Source of the DNA: a virus
IMG/VR virus record: IMGVR_UViG_3300029319_000315
Span: 1-30,138 of that record
DNA: 30,138 bases
Strand: one strand, 5' to 3'
The position numbers and the translations under genes are program-made. The notes below the pieces were generated by a model. That model saw only the letters and a program-made list of their open reading frames with translations, did not search any database and had not been told where the DNA came from. Shown one piece after another: positions 1 to 7,800 of this stretch (position 1 is its first letter; the number at the start of each line of letters is the position of its first letter).

Positions 1-3
1 TTT

Positions 4-219
4 ATGGAAAAGGTTTATCACATTTACGCAAAGAAAGAGTGTTTATATAACAATCTTAATGAGGAACAATTTAATAATACATGGGAAACCCTCAAGGGAA
101 TGGTTGGTCTAATGAAGACTGATTATGAACTTGAGGATTTATCATATGAGGAATGTATTCGCACCTATGAATATTATTCGGAAAACCGAAAGGAACCAGA
201 TGGTGCAGATTCATACTGA
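4..219 (+). CDS. Conserved hypothetical cyanophage protein, 71 aa
   Basis: A small acidic protein. It has no signal peptide, membrane segment or catalytic motif that I can see. Features are an aromatic N-terminus (KVYHIYAKKECLY), a W-x-T-L-K segment near residues 27-31 and an acidic block (YELEDLSYEE) at about residues 41-50. From memory, proteins with the KVYHIYAK start and the MVGLMKTDY segment recur as short unknown genes in T4-like cyanophages, but I know of no function. The ATG lies 3 bases from the window edge, so its ribosome binding site cannot be seen and a longer upstream form cannot be ruled out. The gene ends just before a perfect hairpin and a promoter-like sequence, so it probably closes a transcription unit whose other genes lie to the left. 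Confidence 0.8.
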   Translation: MEKVYHIYAKKECLYNNLNEEQFNNTWETLKGMVGLMKTDYELEDLSYEECIRTYEYYSENRKEPDGADSY

Positions 220-227
220 TAAGTAGA

Positions 228-247
228 GAAAACCGATCAAGGTTTTC
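228..247 (+). terminator. Perfect 7-bp hairpin, possible terminator
   Basis: GAAAACC (228-234) pairs exactly with GGTTTTC (241-247) around the six-base loop GATCAA. It lies 9 bases after the stop of the first gene and 4 bases before a -35 box, which suits a boundary between transcription units. The T-run is inside the 3' arm and no separate U-tract follows, so this would be a weak intrinsic terminator. It could instead protect the RNA end or mark a processing site. Confidence 0.4.
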
Positions 248-251
248 GATA

Positions 252-280
252 TTGACACCCTACATATAACCTGATAGAAT
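252..280 (+). promoter_or_regulatory. Sigma-70-type promoter with extended -10
   Basis: TTGACA (252-257) is a consensus -35 box. Exactly 17 bases separate it from TAGAAT (275-280), one mismatch from TATAAT, and TGA at 272-274 gives the extended -10 form TGn. Transcription would begin near 287, leaving a leader of about 16 bases before the ATG at 303. Box quality, spacing and position in the gap make chance unlikely. The host vegetative polymerase should read it early, unlike the late octamers further along. Confidence 0.7.
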
Positions 281-302
281 TGAACTGAAGTTTCTAAGAC
301 TT

Positions 303-1073
303 ATGGCAAAAGGATTTACTGTAAAAGCAAAAGCCCCCAAGAAGGCACCAAAGGAAGATTGGGATATTGCTGCGATTAAGGAAAGGATGAAAGGTAAGAC
401 GATTGTATTTTGCCTTCCAGGACGAGGATGTTCTTTTACGTTTCTGAAGAACTTCGTACAATTGTGCTTTGATATGGTACAGAATGGAATGAGTATTCAG
501 ATTAGTCAGGATTACTCTTCTATGGTTAACTTTGCACGTTGTAAGTGTTTGGGTGCAAATGTACTGCGAGGACCGAATCAAATTCCATGGGATGGTAAAT
601 TGGAATATGATTATCAGTTGTGGATTGACTCGGATATTGTCTTTGACTCTAACAAGTTCTGGCAGTTGTGTGATCTTGCTGTTTCTGAAGATGGCACAGA
701 ACGTGAAATTACGGCAGGGTGGTATTGTACGGAGGACGGACACACAACCTCTGTCGCACACTGGTTGGATGAAGAGGACTTCCGCAGTAATGGTGGAGTC
801 ATGAATCACGAGACCTTAGATTCTATTGGTAAACGTCGTAAACCATTTACTGTTGATTATACAGGATTTGGTTGGGTACTGATCAAGAAGGGAGTGTTTG
901 AGAATCTTGAGTATCCTTGGTTTGCACCTAAGATGCAAGTCTTTGAGTCTGGTAACGTACAGGACATGTGTGGTGAGGATGTCTCATTCTGTCTTGATGC
1001 CAAAGAGAAAGGCTTTGAGATTTGGTGCGATCCTCGTATCAGGGTTGGTCACGAAAAGACTCGGGTTATCTGA
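303..1073 (+). CDS. Glycosyltransferase-like protein, GT-A fold (GT2-like)
   Basis: This is probably a nucleotide-sugar-dependent glycosyltransferase acting in the infected host cytoplasm; the acceptor is unknown. A basic, Lys/Pro-rich N-terminus (residues 1-16) leads into the strand KTIVFCLPGRG. The segment LWIDSDIVFD carries a D-S-D motif at residues 109-111, the expected metal and sugar-nucleotide site of GT-A enzymes. The later segments YTGFGWVLIKKGVFE and GEDVSFCLDAKEKGFEIW, then RVGH near the C-terminus, match the acceptor-side and base regions of phage GT-A proteins as I know them. There is no signal peptide. The gene sits directly behind a strong sigma-70-like promoter. Nine of its eleven Arg codons are CGN and none is AGA, unlike the large structural genes downstream. 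Plausible roles are modification of host glycans, phage DNA or virion proteins; the sequence does not decide. Confidence 0.75.
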   Translation: MAKGFTVKAKAPKKAPKEDWDIAAIKERMKGKTIVFCLPGRGCSFTFLKNFVQLCFDMVQNGMSIQISQDYSSMVNFARCKCLGANVLRGPNQIPWDGKLEYDYQLWIDSDIVFDSNKFWQLCDLAVSEDGTEREITAGWYCTEDGHTTSVAHWLDEEDFRSNGGVMNHETLDSIGKRRKPFTVDYTGFGWVLIKKGVFENLEYPWFAPKMQVFESGNVQDMCGEDVSFCLDAKEKGFEIWCDPRIRVGHEKTRVI

Positions 1074-1079
1074 TATAAT
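1071..1079 (+). promoter_or_regulatory. Extended -10 element overlapping a stop codon
   Basis: TGATATAAT combines the TGn extension with a perfect TATAAT. TGA at 1071-1073 is also the stop codon of the glycosyltransferase-like gene. I see no good -35 box at 16-18 bases. TTGGTC at 1045-1050 lies 23 bases upstream, which is too far, so activity would rest on the extended -10 alone. The likely target is the 44-residue gene at 1142. Confidence 0.4.
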
Positions 1080-1087
1080 TGATTACA

Positions 1088-1108
1088 GGGGAGGTTAGAG
1101 TCCTCTCC
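1088..1108 (+). promoter_or_regulatory. GC-rich leader hairpin before the 44-aa gene
   Basis: GGGGAGG (1088-1094) pairs with CCTCTCC (1102-1108) across a seven-base loop, with one G-T pair among seven. It would lie close to the 5' end of an RNA started from the extended -10 at 1071-1079. No T-run follows, so a terminator is unlikely. RNA stabilisation or leader control is more plausible. Confidence 0.35.
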
Positions 1109-1141
1109 ACCTCGTATCTCGTATTAAAGGAGTTTTAAGTT

Positions 1142-1276
1142 ATGGCAATGCTGAAAGGTGGTAACTATGTACCTAGTGCCCCGAAAAAGACTCGTCAAGG
1201 AAAGTCACAAAATACGTTGCTTTCTGCGACCTCTCGTAATGGTAAAAAGAAACGTTATCGTGGACAAGGTAAGTGA
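1142..1276 (+). CDS. Very small basic protein, 44 aa
   Basis: The product begins MAMLKGGNYVPSAPKKTRQG and ends in a Lys/Arg-rich tail (KKKRYRGQGK). It carries about a dozen Lys/Arg residues and no acidic residue, so binding to nucleic acid or to an acidic phage protein is likely. A clear Shine-Dalgarno sequence, AAAGGAG at 1126-1132, lies 9 bases before the ATG, and this is the best ribosome site in the first 2 kb. From memory, similar tiny proteins starting MAMLKGGNY occur in cyanomyoviruses without an assigned role. The strong binding site, the conserved-looking start and the exact fit of the frame between its neighbours argue that it is real despite its length. All four Arg codons are CGT. 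Confidence 0.75.
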   Translation: MAMLKGGNYVPSAPKKTRQGKSQNTLLSATSRNGKKKRYRGQGK

Positions 1277-1283
1277 TTAAATA
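1276..1283 (+). promoter_or_regulatory. T4-type late promoter candidate (ATTAAATA)
   Basis: ATTAAATA lies 22 bases before the ATG at 1306, in a 29-base gap. It matches the T4 late consensus TATAAATA at six of eight positions. The gene behind it has no visible Shine-Dalgarno sequence. The match is weak in AT-rich DNA and is supported mainly by position. Confidence 0.35.
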
Positions 1284-1305
1284 AGTGCAGTTACATTAGT
1301 ACATA

Positions 1306-2019
1306 ATGGCTGCATTAATCTGCAACTTACCTTCAGTTGAAGTATGGGTAAGAAAAGAATATCTCACTGATCATCAATCTGGTCATGGTGAATTTGTAAA
1401 AGGCGTTTGGGTATCGTGTAAGTCGATACCTGGACGCACTTTTTATTTTGAGACGTATTTGCCAGAATATGCGGCGATGTATGATAAACTACCTATCAGT
1501 GCGTTTGTGTCTGCTCCAGAGGCACCTAGCCCTGATATGGACCTTCCTAACCTACAGTTCTGGAATTGTATGGATTATGGTGTAGTAGCAGTTACCAAGC
1601 AATTTATTGGTAGTATGGACTATGAATTGTATACAAGAGACTTTGGTATTCAGAAAGGTACTTATATCTGTACTATAGACAATTACCATCAGGATCCAGA
1701 GGTAGTTGATTATGCTACTAGTGAAAATCCTGCAGAACATAAGTCACATAACCTTATTGAGTTAGAAAATGGTCAATATGCATTGTATCCTAATAATAGA
1801 ATGCGTATCTATGATAATAGTTTGACACCTGTCGAACCAAAAATGCCTGATTTCAAGGTTTCAACTCAATATTATCAAGTTGAAAATGGATTTGAACGTC
1901 TTGGAATGGGTCGTGAGGATGAATATTTCTGGAAAACATCAAAAGAACGTGCAAAAGAGCAAGAATCAATAGAAGATATGTACAAATCACAAGATGGTCG
2001 TCCACTAGACACACAATAA
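1306..2019 (+). CDS. Conserved T4-like marine phage protein, 237 aa, function unknown
   Basis: I recognise this as a protein widely kept in T4-like cyanophages near the baseplate genes, but I know of no established function. Conserved-looking segments are VEVWVRKEYLTDHQSGHGEF (residues 11-30), GVWVSCKSIPGRTFYFETYL, LQFWNCMDYGVVAV, and in the C-terminal half YALYPNNRMR and PDFKVSTQYYQVENGFERLG. It is rich in aromatic and beta-forming residues, has no signal peptide or membrane segment, and ends in a charged helical tail (KERAKEQESIEDMYKSQDGR). A soluble virion or assembly protein is the most likely reading. Its stop codon sits inside the next late-promoter candidate. It does not resemble gp53, which might have been expected near gp25. 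Confidence 0.85.
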   Translation: MAALICNLPSVEVWVRKEYLTDHQSGHGEFVKGVWVSCKSIPGRTFYFETYLPEYAAMYDKLPISAFVSAPEAPSPDMDLPNLQFWNCMDYGVVAVTKQFIGSMDYELYTRDFGIQKGTYICTIDNYHQDPEVVDYATSENPAEHKSHNLIELENGQYALYPNNRMRIYDNSLTPVEPKMPDFKVSTQYYQVENGFERLGMGREDEYFWKTSKERAKEQESIEDMYKSQDGRPLDTQ

Positions 2020-2022
2020 ATA
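2015..2022 (+). promoter_or_regulatory. T4-type late promoter candidate (AATAAATA)
   Basis: AATAAATA matches seven of eight positions of TATAAATA and overlaps the stop codon of the preceding gene (TAA at 2017-2019). It would drive the 84-residue gene at 2081 and perhaps the baseplate genes beyond it. Confidence 0.45.
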
Positions 2023-2052
2023 TAAAAAAGGGATAGCAACCCCTCTAAAAGT

Positions 2053-2073
2053 TCTGATTTCACGTAAATCAGA
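2053..2073 (+). promoter_or_regulatory. Perfect 8-bp hairpin covering a ribosome binding site
   Basis: TCTGATTT (2053-2060) pairs without mismatch with AAATCAGA (2066-2073) around the five-base loop CACGT. The Shine-Dalgarno-like AGAGG at 2071-2075 starts inside the 3' arm, and the ATG follows at 2081. Closing the hairpin would partly hide the ribosome site. No T-run follows, so it is not a terminator. Confidence 0.5.
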
Positions 2074-2080
2074 GGCTAAA

Positions 2081-2335
2081 ATGGGAAATTCACCCGTTGA
2101 TAGAGACAAAAAATACATGAAACAGATGTGGGGAACCACAAAATTAGTAACAGACTACGTTGTAGAGGAAAAAATGGCAACTCAGAATGATTTTTTGGAC
2201 AATTTAGCAAATCATCAGCATCAAAAAATGCTCCGCGAGATCTCAAATGATGATTTGACACCTAAAAAGAGAGATACTGTCCAGGAAACAGAGATTTTTG
2301 AAGTAGAGAGTAATCCAGAGACTCTTTTTGAGTGA
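2081..2335 (+). CDS. Hypothetical small charged protein, 84 aa
   Basis: I do not recognise a family. The protein is soluble-looking and highly charged: a basic N-terminus (DRDKKYMKQMWGTTK), a central probably helical stretch (VVEEKMATQNDFLDNLANHQ), and an acidic tail rich in Glu and Thr (ETEIFEVESNPETLFE). There is no Cys, signal peptide or membrane segment. The start is supported by AGAGG six bases upstream, inside the hairpin described above. It lies directly ahead of gp25, so a role in baseplate assembly is possible, but only its location suggests this. Confidence 0.75.
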   Translation: MGNSPVDRDKKYMKQMWGTTKLVTDYVVEEKMATQNDFLDNLANHQHQKMLREISNDDLTPKKRDTVQETEIFEVESNPETLFE

Positions 2336-2354
2336 AAGAATAGTAAAATTGTGT

Positions 2355-2362
2355 GATAAATA
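2355..2362 (+). promoter_or_regulatory. T4-type late promoter candidate before gp25 (GATAAATA)
   Basis: GATAAATA matches seven of eight positions of the T4 late octamer and lies 21 bases before the gp25 start. TATAAT follows at 2366-2371 without a matching -35 box, so it counts for less. This is the best candidate for late transcription of the gp25-gp6 pair. Confidence 0.5.
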
Positions 2363-2383
2363 AGATATAATCGCAGAATTCTT

Positions 2384-2785
2384 GTGCCTTTAGAACGGGT
2401 AAGTCGTGGTTTTAAAGATGTCAGTATGACTTTTCAGAGGAATCCTCTGAATGGTGATATTCTTGGGCTAAAAAATGAAAATGCAATTGCTCGATCCATA
2501 AGAAATATTGTTTTTACAATTCCTGGAGAAAAATTTTTTAATCAATCTTTTGGTTCTGATATAAATCAGTCTCTCTTCATGAATATTGATGAAATATCTG
2601 CAGTTATTATAAAAGATCAAATATCATCATCTATATCTAAATTTGAACCAAGAGTAAATTTAGTCGAAGTTGTTATAAATCCAGATTTTGACAATAATAG
2701 TTTTGATGCAACTATCATTTATGAAATAATAGGTGCAGATATCCCTCCACAAGAATTACAATTCGTTTTGCAGCAAACCAGGTAA
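2384..2785 (+). CDS. 25: Baseplate wedge subunit gp25
   Basis: This is the T4 gp25 homologue (GPW/gp25 family), the small wedge protein at the sheath-baseplate junction that helps nucleate sheath assembly. The length of 133 residues agrees with about 132 in T4. The family signature E-P-R is present in SKFEPRVNLVEVVINPDFD in the C-terminal half, and the N-terminal region contains GLKNENAIARSIRNIVF and FNQSFGSDI, which correspond to the alpha/beta core. The reading frame opens at a GTG codon; the next in-frame ATG would remove 14 residues including RGFKDVS, so GTG is preferred although no strong Shine-Dalgarno sequence precedes it. Only three bases separate its stop from gp6, so the two are surely co-transcribed and probably translationally coupled. 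Confidence 0.95.
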   Translation: MPLERVSRGFKDVSMTFQRNPLNGDILGLKNENAIARSIRNIVFTIPGEKFFNQSFGSDINQSLFMNIDEISAVIIKDQISSSISKFEPRVNLVEVVINPDFDNNSFDATIIYEIIGADIPPQELQFVLQQTR

Positions 2786-2788
2786 AAA

Positions 2789-4849
2789 ATGCCATTATCT
2801 AATTTCTCTAACCTGGATTTCGACCAGGTTAAAACCACACTTAGAGAATATCTAAAGGAAAACTCTAATTTTACTGATTATGATTTTGAAGGGTCAAACC
2901 TTTCATCAATATTAGATGTTCTGGCTTATAATACCTACATCACCTCATACAACGCAAACATGGTTGCGAATGAGGTATTCATTGATAGTGCCACATTAAG
3001 AGAAAATGTGGTTTCATTGGCAAGAAATATTGGATATCTTCCTAGATCAAGAAAAGCAGCAAGAGCAACTATATCATTCTTCATTGATACATCGAATATC
3101 ACCCCATCACCAAGCACAATTACCTTAAAGAAAGGTATTGTTGCTACAAGTCAAGGTTCTTTTGGTAATCAATCATTTACTTTCTGCATCTTAGATGATA
3201 TCACAGTTCCTGTTTATGATAGTATAGCATCTTTTGATGATATACCCATTTATGAAGGAACATTCCTTACATCTAATTTCACATATAACTCAAGAACACC
3301 AAATCAGAAGTTTATTCTTAATAACGTTGGTATTGACACTGAGTTATTATCAGTTACAGTAAGACCAAATCAAAATTCAACTAGATCTGTCAAGTATAGT
3401 TTACAAGATAGTCTTTTTCAGATTAAATCAGACTCAAAAGTTTACTATTTGCAAGAATCTGTAGATGAAAGATATGAATTATTATTTGGTGATGGTATCT
3501 TTGGTAAAAAGTTAGAAAATAATAATTTCATCACCGCAAATTACATTACATCGAGTGGAGATTCTGCAAATGGAGTAGATCAATTCTCATTTGCAGGTCA
3601 ATTAACTTATACAAGAAATGCAATCGAGTATACTATTACTTCGGGTATTTCATTGGTAACTACTGGTCTTCCTGCTTCTGGTGGAGAAGCAATTGAAGGT
3701 GTAGAATCAATTAAAAAGTTTGCACCAAGAATTTATGCTTCTCAAAATAGAGCATTGACGGCAAATGACTATGAAACACTGATTCCAGCAAAAATTTATC
3801 CCGAAACAGAATCAATTTCTGTATTTGGTGGAGAAGAATTAGTTCCACCGCAGTATGGTAAGGTATTCATCAGTATTAAACCAAGATTTGGGGATTTCTT
3901 ACCAAATTTGATCAAACAAAATATTAAGACAAAACTCAAGCAATATGCAGTCGCTGGAATTGTTCCAGAAATCCTTGATTTGAAATATTTGTACTTGGAA
4001 GTCAATACAAAGATCTACTACAATTCAAATCTAGCACCTTCTTCGGCATTTGTTTCAAGTATTGCTCAAAATAATGCTAATAGTTATGCAGAATCTACTG
4101 AATTGAATAAGTATGGTGCTAGATTTAAGTATAGTAAGTTTTTGAAGATAATTGATGATAGTCATGAGTCTATCACATCAAATATTACCACAGTCTCTAT
4201 GAGAAGAGACCTGAGGGTAGTTACAAATAGTTTTGCGGAATATCAGATTGGTTTTGGCAATTCATTCCATATTAAGAGTATGAATGGATACAATATTAAA
4301 ACATCTGCATTCAGAATAGCAGGTATTCAACAAAATGTATATCTTTCAGATATACCAAATAGTGATGCTATTACTGGAAGTTTATTCTTGTTTACTCTTC
4401 CTTCTGTTGGATCTCAAGACCCAACGATTGTAAGAAGAAATGTTGGAACTATTGACTATGCTTCTGGTATTATTACAATAAATCCAATAAATGTTCTTGA
4501 TGGTAAGTTAAAAGATGGTCGTCCAATAATTGAAATTGAAGCATCACCAAGTTCCAACGATGTTGTTGGATTGCAGGATCTTTATTTACAACTAGATACT
4601 AGTAGTAGTTATTTTGATACAGTTGTTGATGAAATTGCATCTGGACTTGATCCATCTGCATCTAATTACATTGTTTCGTCTAGTTATCCAAATGGCAATT
4701 TAGTTCGTGCAGGAGGACCTACAAATACAAGTATAACTAATACAGTAGGAACTACTGCATCAACAAATACATCCACCACCACTACTACTGCAGCAACAAC
4801 AACAGTTTCCACTTCAGGTGGAGCATCTAACGGTTCAAGTTCATATTAA
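2789..4849 (+). CDS. 6: Baseplate wedge subunit gp6
   Basis: This is the T4 gp6 homologue (baseplate J family), which forms the continuous inner ring of the baseplate with gp7, gp25 and gp53. The N-terminal signature NFTDYDFEGSNLSSILDVLA, followed by YNTYITSYNANMVANEVFID and GYLPRSRKAA, lines up with the corresponding T4 segment. The central part carries the ring-forming motif RALTANDYETLIPAKIYPE. The length of 686 is close to 660 in T4. The last 42 residues (645-686) are an almost pure Thr/Ser/Asn/Gly tail ending GASNGSSSY, which I do not expect from the T4 fold. The start ATG is three bases after gp25, with CCAGG at 2778-2782 as its likely ribosome site. A hairpin lies within codons 7-15. 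Arg codons are now almost all AGA. Confidence 0.95.
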   Translation: MPLSNFSNLDFDQVKTTLREYLKENSNFTDYDFEGSNLSSILDVLAYNTYITSYNANMVANEVFIDSATLRENVVSLARNIGYLPRSRKAARATISFFIDTSNITPSPSTITLKKGIVATSQGSFGNQSFTFCILDDITVPVYDSIASFDDIPIYEGTFLTSNFTYNSRTPNQKFILNNVGIDTELLSVTVRPNQNSTRSVKYSLQDSLFQIKSDSKVYYLQESVDERYELLFGDGIFGKKLENNNFITANYITSSGDSANGVDQFSFAGQLTYTRNAIEYTITSGISLVTTGLPASGGEAIEGVESIKKFAPRIYASQNRALTANDYETLIPAKIYPETESISVFGGEELVPPQYGKVFISIKPRFGDFLPNLIKQNIKTKLKQYAVAGIVPEILDLKYLYLEVNTKIYYNSNLAPSSAFVSSIAQNNANSYAESTELNKYGARFKYSKFLKIIDDSHESITSNITTVSMRRDLRVVTNSFAEYQIGFGNSFHIKSMNGYNIKTSAFRIAGIQQNVYLSDIPNSDAITGSLFLFTLPSVGSQDPTIVRRNVGTIDYASGIITINPINVLDGKLKDGRPIIEIEASPSSNDVVGLQDLYLQLDTSSSYFDTVVDEIASGLDPSASNYIVSSSYPNGNLVRAGGPTNTSITNTVGTTASTNTSTTTTTAATTTVSTSGGASNGSSSY
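2809..2831 (+). promoter_or_regulatory. Perfect 8-bp hairpin at the start of gp6
   Basis: TAACCTGG (2809-2816) pairs exactly with CCAGGTTA (2824-2831) around a seven-base loop. A second copy of CCAGGT at 2778-2783 contains the presumed gp6 ribosome site and could pair with the same ACCTGG (2811-2816). The two pairings exclude each other. Confidence 0.4.
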
Positions 4850-4852
4850 GAC

Positions 4853-4860
4853 GATAAATT
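4853..4860 (+). promoter_or_regulatory. Weak late promoter candidate before the giant gene
   Basis: GATAAATT sits in the 17-base gap before the ATG at 4867 and matches six of eight positions of TATAAATA. The distance to the start is very short, so the giant gene may instead be read from the promoter before gp25. Confidence 0.25.
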
Positions 4861-4866
4861 CATAAA

Positions 4867-7800
4867 ATGTCAGAAACCAGAGTCCAGTTTAATACTATCG
4901 TATCTAATCAACTTCCTCTTTATGTGAGGGAGGACTTTCCGTTAATATCTGATTTTTTAAAGCAGTATTATCTTGGACAAGAGTATCAAGGTGGACCTGT
5001 TGACCTTATTCAAAATATTGATAGGTATATTAAGATTGATAATACGACTGGATTATCAGAATCGGTCGTATTATCTGGAGACTTAGATTTTAACACCACG
5101 GTAATTAATGTTGATCCTGATAAATCACCTACAGGAACTTTAGGATTCCCAGATTCGTATGGTTTGCTTCAAATTGGTGATGAAGTAATAACTTATACTG
5201 GAAAGACTGAATTCTCTTTTACTGGATGTGTTAGAGGATTTGTTGGAATTACTTCCTACAGAAGTGATATTAACAAAGAAGAAGTAGTATTTAAAGAGTC
5301 TCTTGCTGATGATCATGTAAGTGGATCTGACATTAAAAACTTAAGTTGTTTATTCTTAAAAGAATTTTTACTCAAAACCAAGCATCAAATTTTACCTGGA
5401 TTTGAAGATAGAGCATTAGCAGGCAAATTAGATCAAAATCTGTTTCTCAAGCAGTCAAAAGATTTTTATCTAAGTAAAGGTACTGATAGATCTTTTGAAA
5501 TCTTATTTAAAGCTTTATATAATGAAAATGTGCAGATCATCAGACCGGCAGAACATTTAGTATCTCCATCAAACGCTCAATACCTAGTTACTAATGATCT
5601 TGTTGTAGAACCAATTTCAGGTGATCCTTCTGAGCTGGATCATTCTACATTATATCAAGATCCATATAAGTTTGATAAAAATATTCAAAAATCTTATGGA
5701 CCAGTTACTAGTGTAGAAAAAATAAATGTTGGATATGGAGTAACATTCTATAGATTAAAGTTTGATTCTGGATACAATAGAGATATTGAAGAAGATGGTG
5801 CATTATATGGTAATTTTAAAGTAGAACCATCTACAAAAATTATTGGAAATGTTTCTGCAGGATCTACGATTGTTGATGTCGAATCAACAGTAGGTTTTGC
5901 TCATAGTGGAGAGTTATTTGTAAATTATTCTAATAGAACTACTGGAGTAGTATCATATACTTCAAAATCTCCAACTCAGTTTTTTGGTATAACAGATTTA
6001 GATAACAATATTTCTGATACTGCTGTTGTTGGTATCAATACTTTTTCATATGGACACTCTGCAGTAGATGGTAGTTTAATTGAAGTTAGAATTAACTCAG
6101 TTTTAAATTCAATTGAAATTCCAGAAGTATCTGATGAATTAGAAAGAGGTACTACTGCAAATATTACAAGTTATGGATTTACAGAAGTAAGTCCTAAAAC
6201 TCGTAATTGGTTCTATAATGTTGCTCCAGTTTATAAAGTTTCTAGTATTGAATTAGTAGATGTCTCTGATAACACTTATAAAATTACTCTAAATGTACCA
6301 AATCAATTTAGAGTTGGCGATAAGTGCGTAATCATTGGTTCAGATTCTTCAAGAAAAGAGTCAAATATTTCCACAATAATTGGAGAAAAATCTTTTACCA
6401 TAAAAGGTCAGGGAGTTCTTGACACCAATTTAACATATAAATTGCAAAGAACTATTCTTAAAGGATTATCTTCAGTTTTCCCATCAGTAGAGTCATTCTC
6501 AACCGATGTTGATAGAATTTATAAAAATAATACTAACGATTACTTGGTATCGTCACCATCTATTCCAAATTATGGTTCTCAGTCTTTAAATTCAACACTT
6601 AGAGAGAAAATTTTCTCAGGAACATTTTTAGGTGATGAGTTTGAAATTAGTGAACATGGATTTCATACTGGAGAATCTATTTACTATAAGGCAAACTCAG
6701 TTTCTCAATCTACAATAGACTCTCTCGGAAATTCAATTACTAAGACAGTTCGTGGACAAGGACTTTTTAGTGATGGATTGTATTTTATCAAACGAGTAAA
6801 TGAAAGTAAAGTAAAATTTGCTAAAAGTAGAGAAGATATCTATAAGTCTAAATTTATTTCTTTAGATAATGAGACAACAGTTACTGATAGTAGTATCATA
6901 CCATTTTCTTTTAATGATAAAACGGTAAAACCGCAAAACATCTTAAGAAAAATTTCCACACCAATAAGTGATGGAACTAGATCTGAAACCAAACCAGGTG
7001 CTACTGGAATATTTGTTAATGGTGTAGAAATTTTCAATTACAAATCTAGTGATTCCATTAAATATGGAAAAATTGAAAGCATTGATGTACTATCTGAAGG
7101 AGTGAATGTTGATGTTGTAAATCCACCAGATCTTGTTATTAAAGATGCTGTTGGTAACGGAGCATCTGCACATCTCGCAGTTTCTGGTCGATTTACCGAT
7201 ATTAAGATTGTAAACCAGGGTTTTGATTATGTAGAAACTCCCACTTTAAAAATAGAAGGTGGTAATGGTCAAGGAGCCACTGGTTCCGTTAATATGAAAT
7301 CCATTGACCATATAGCAGAATTTTATGCAGATGAAAAATCTAATCAGGTCAATATAACACAATCTACAATTGGATTTTCGACATATCATAAATTTAGAAA
7401 TGCAGAAAAAGTAATTTACAGAACAAAGTTACAAAATGCAGTTTCCGGAATAGTAACTGATTCAACTTACTATGTAAATACTGTAGATGAATTTACAGTA
7501 AAACTTCATGAAACTGAAAGTCAAGCTCTAAATGGAAGTAATCCAATATCATTGACTTCTTACGGTGAAGGAAAGCACTCTTTACAATCTTTTAGTAAAA
7601 AGTTAGTTGTACAATCAATAAACATTGTAGACAGTGGATCTGGGTACGAAAATAAAAAGAGAACGGCTCAGGCAGTATCTGGAGTCAGTACATCCTCAAA
7701 TTCTTTTAGTATTAGAAACCATGACTATAATTCTGGAGAAAAGGTAAAGTATACATGTACAGATACTCCTGCTTCTGGAATTTCTGTAGGCACGGAGTAT

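Noticed and set aside
294-809. 171-codon open frame on the minus strand opposite the glycosyltransferase-like gene
   Set aside because: It lies wholly within a plus-strand gene with clear family motifs and has no ribosome site; its protein is rich in Ile, Ser and Cys with no motif, as expected of a shadow frame.
1306-2019. Assignment of the 237-residue protein as gp53
   Set aside because: It lacks the gp53 features I know, and its motifs match a separate conserved cyanophage protein of unknown role.
2029-2044. AGGG/CCCT inverted repeat followed on the minus strand by a run of T
   Set aside because: Only four base pairs with an eight-base loop, and no minus-strand gene exists to terminate.
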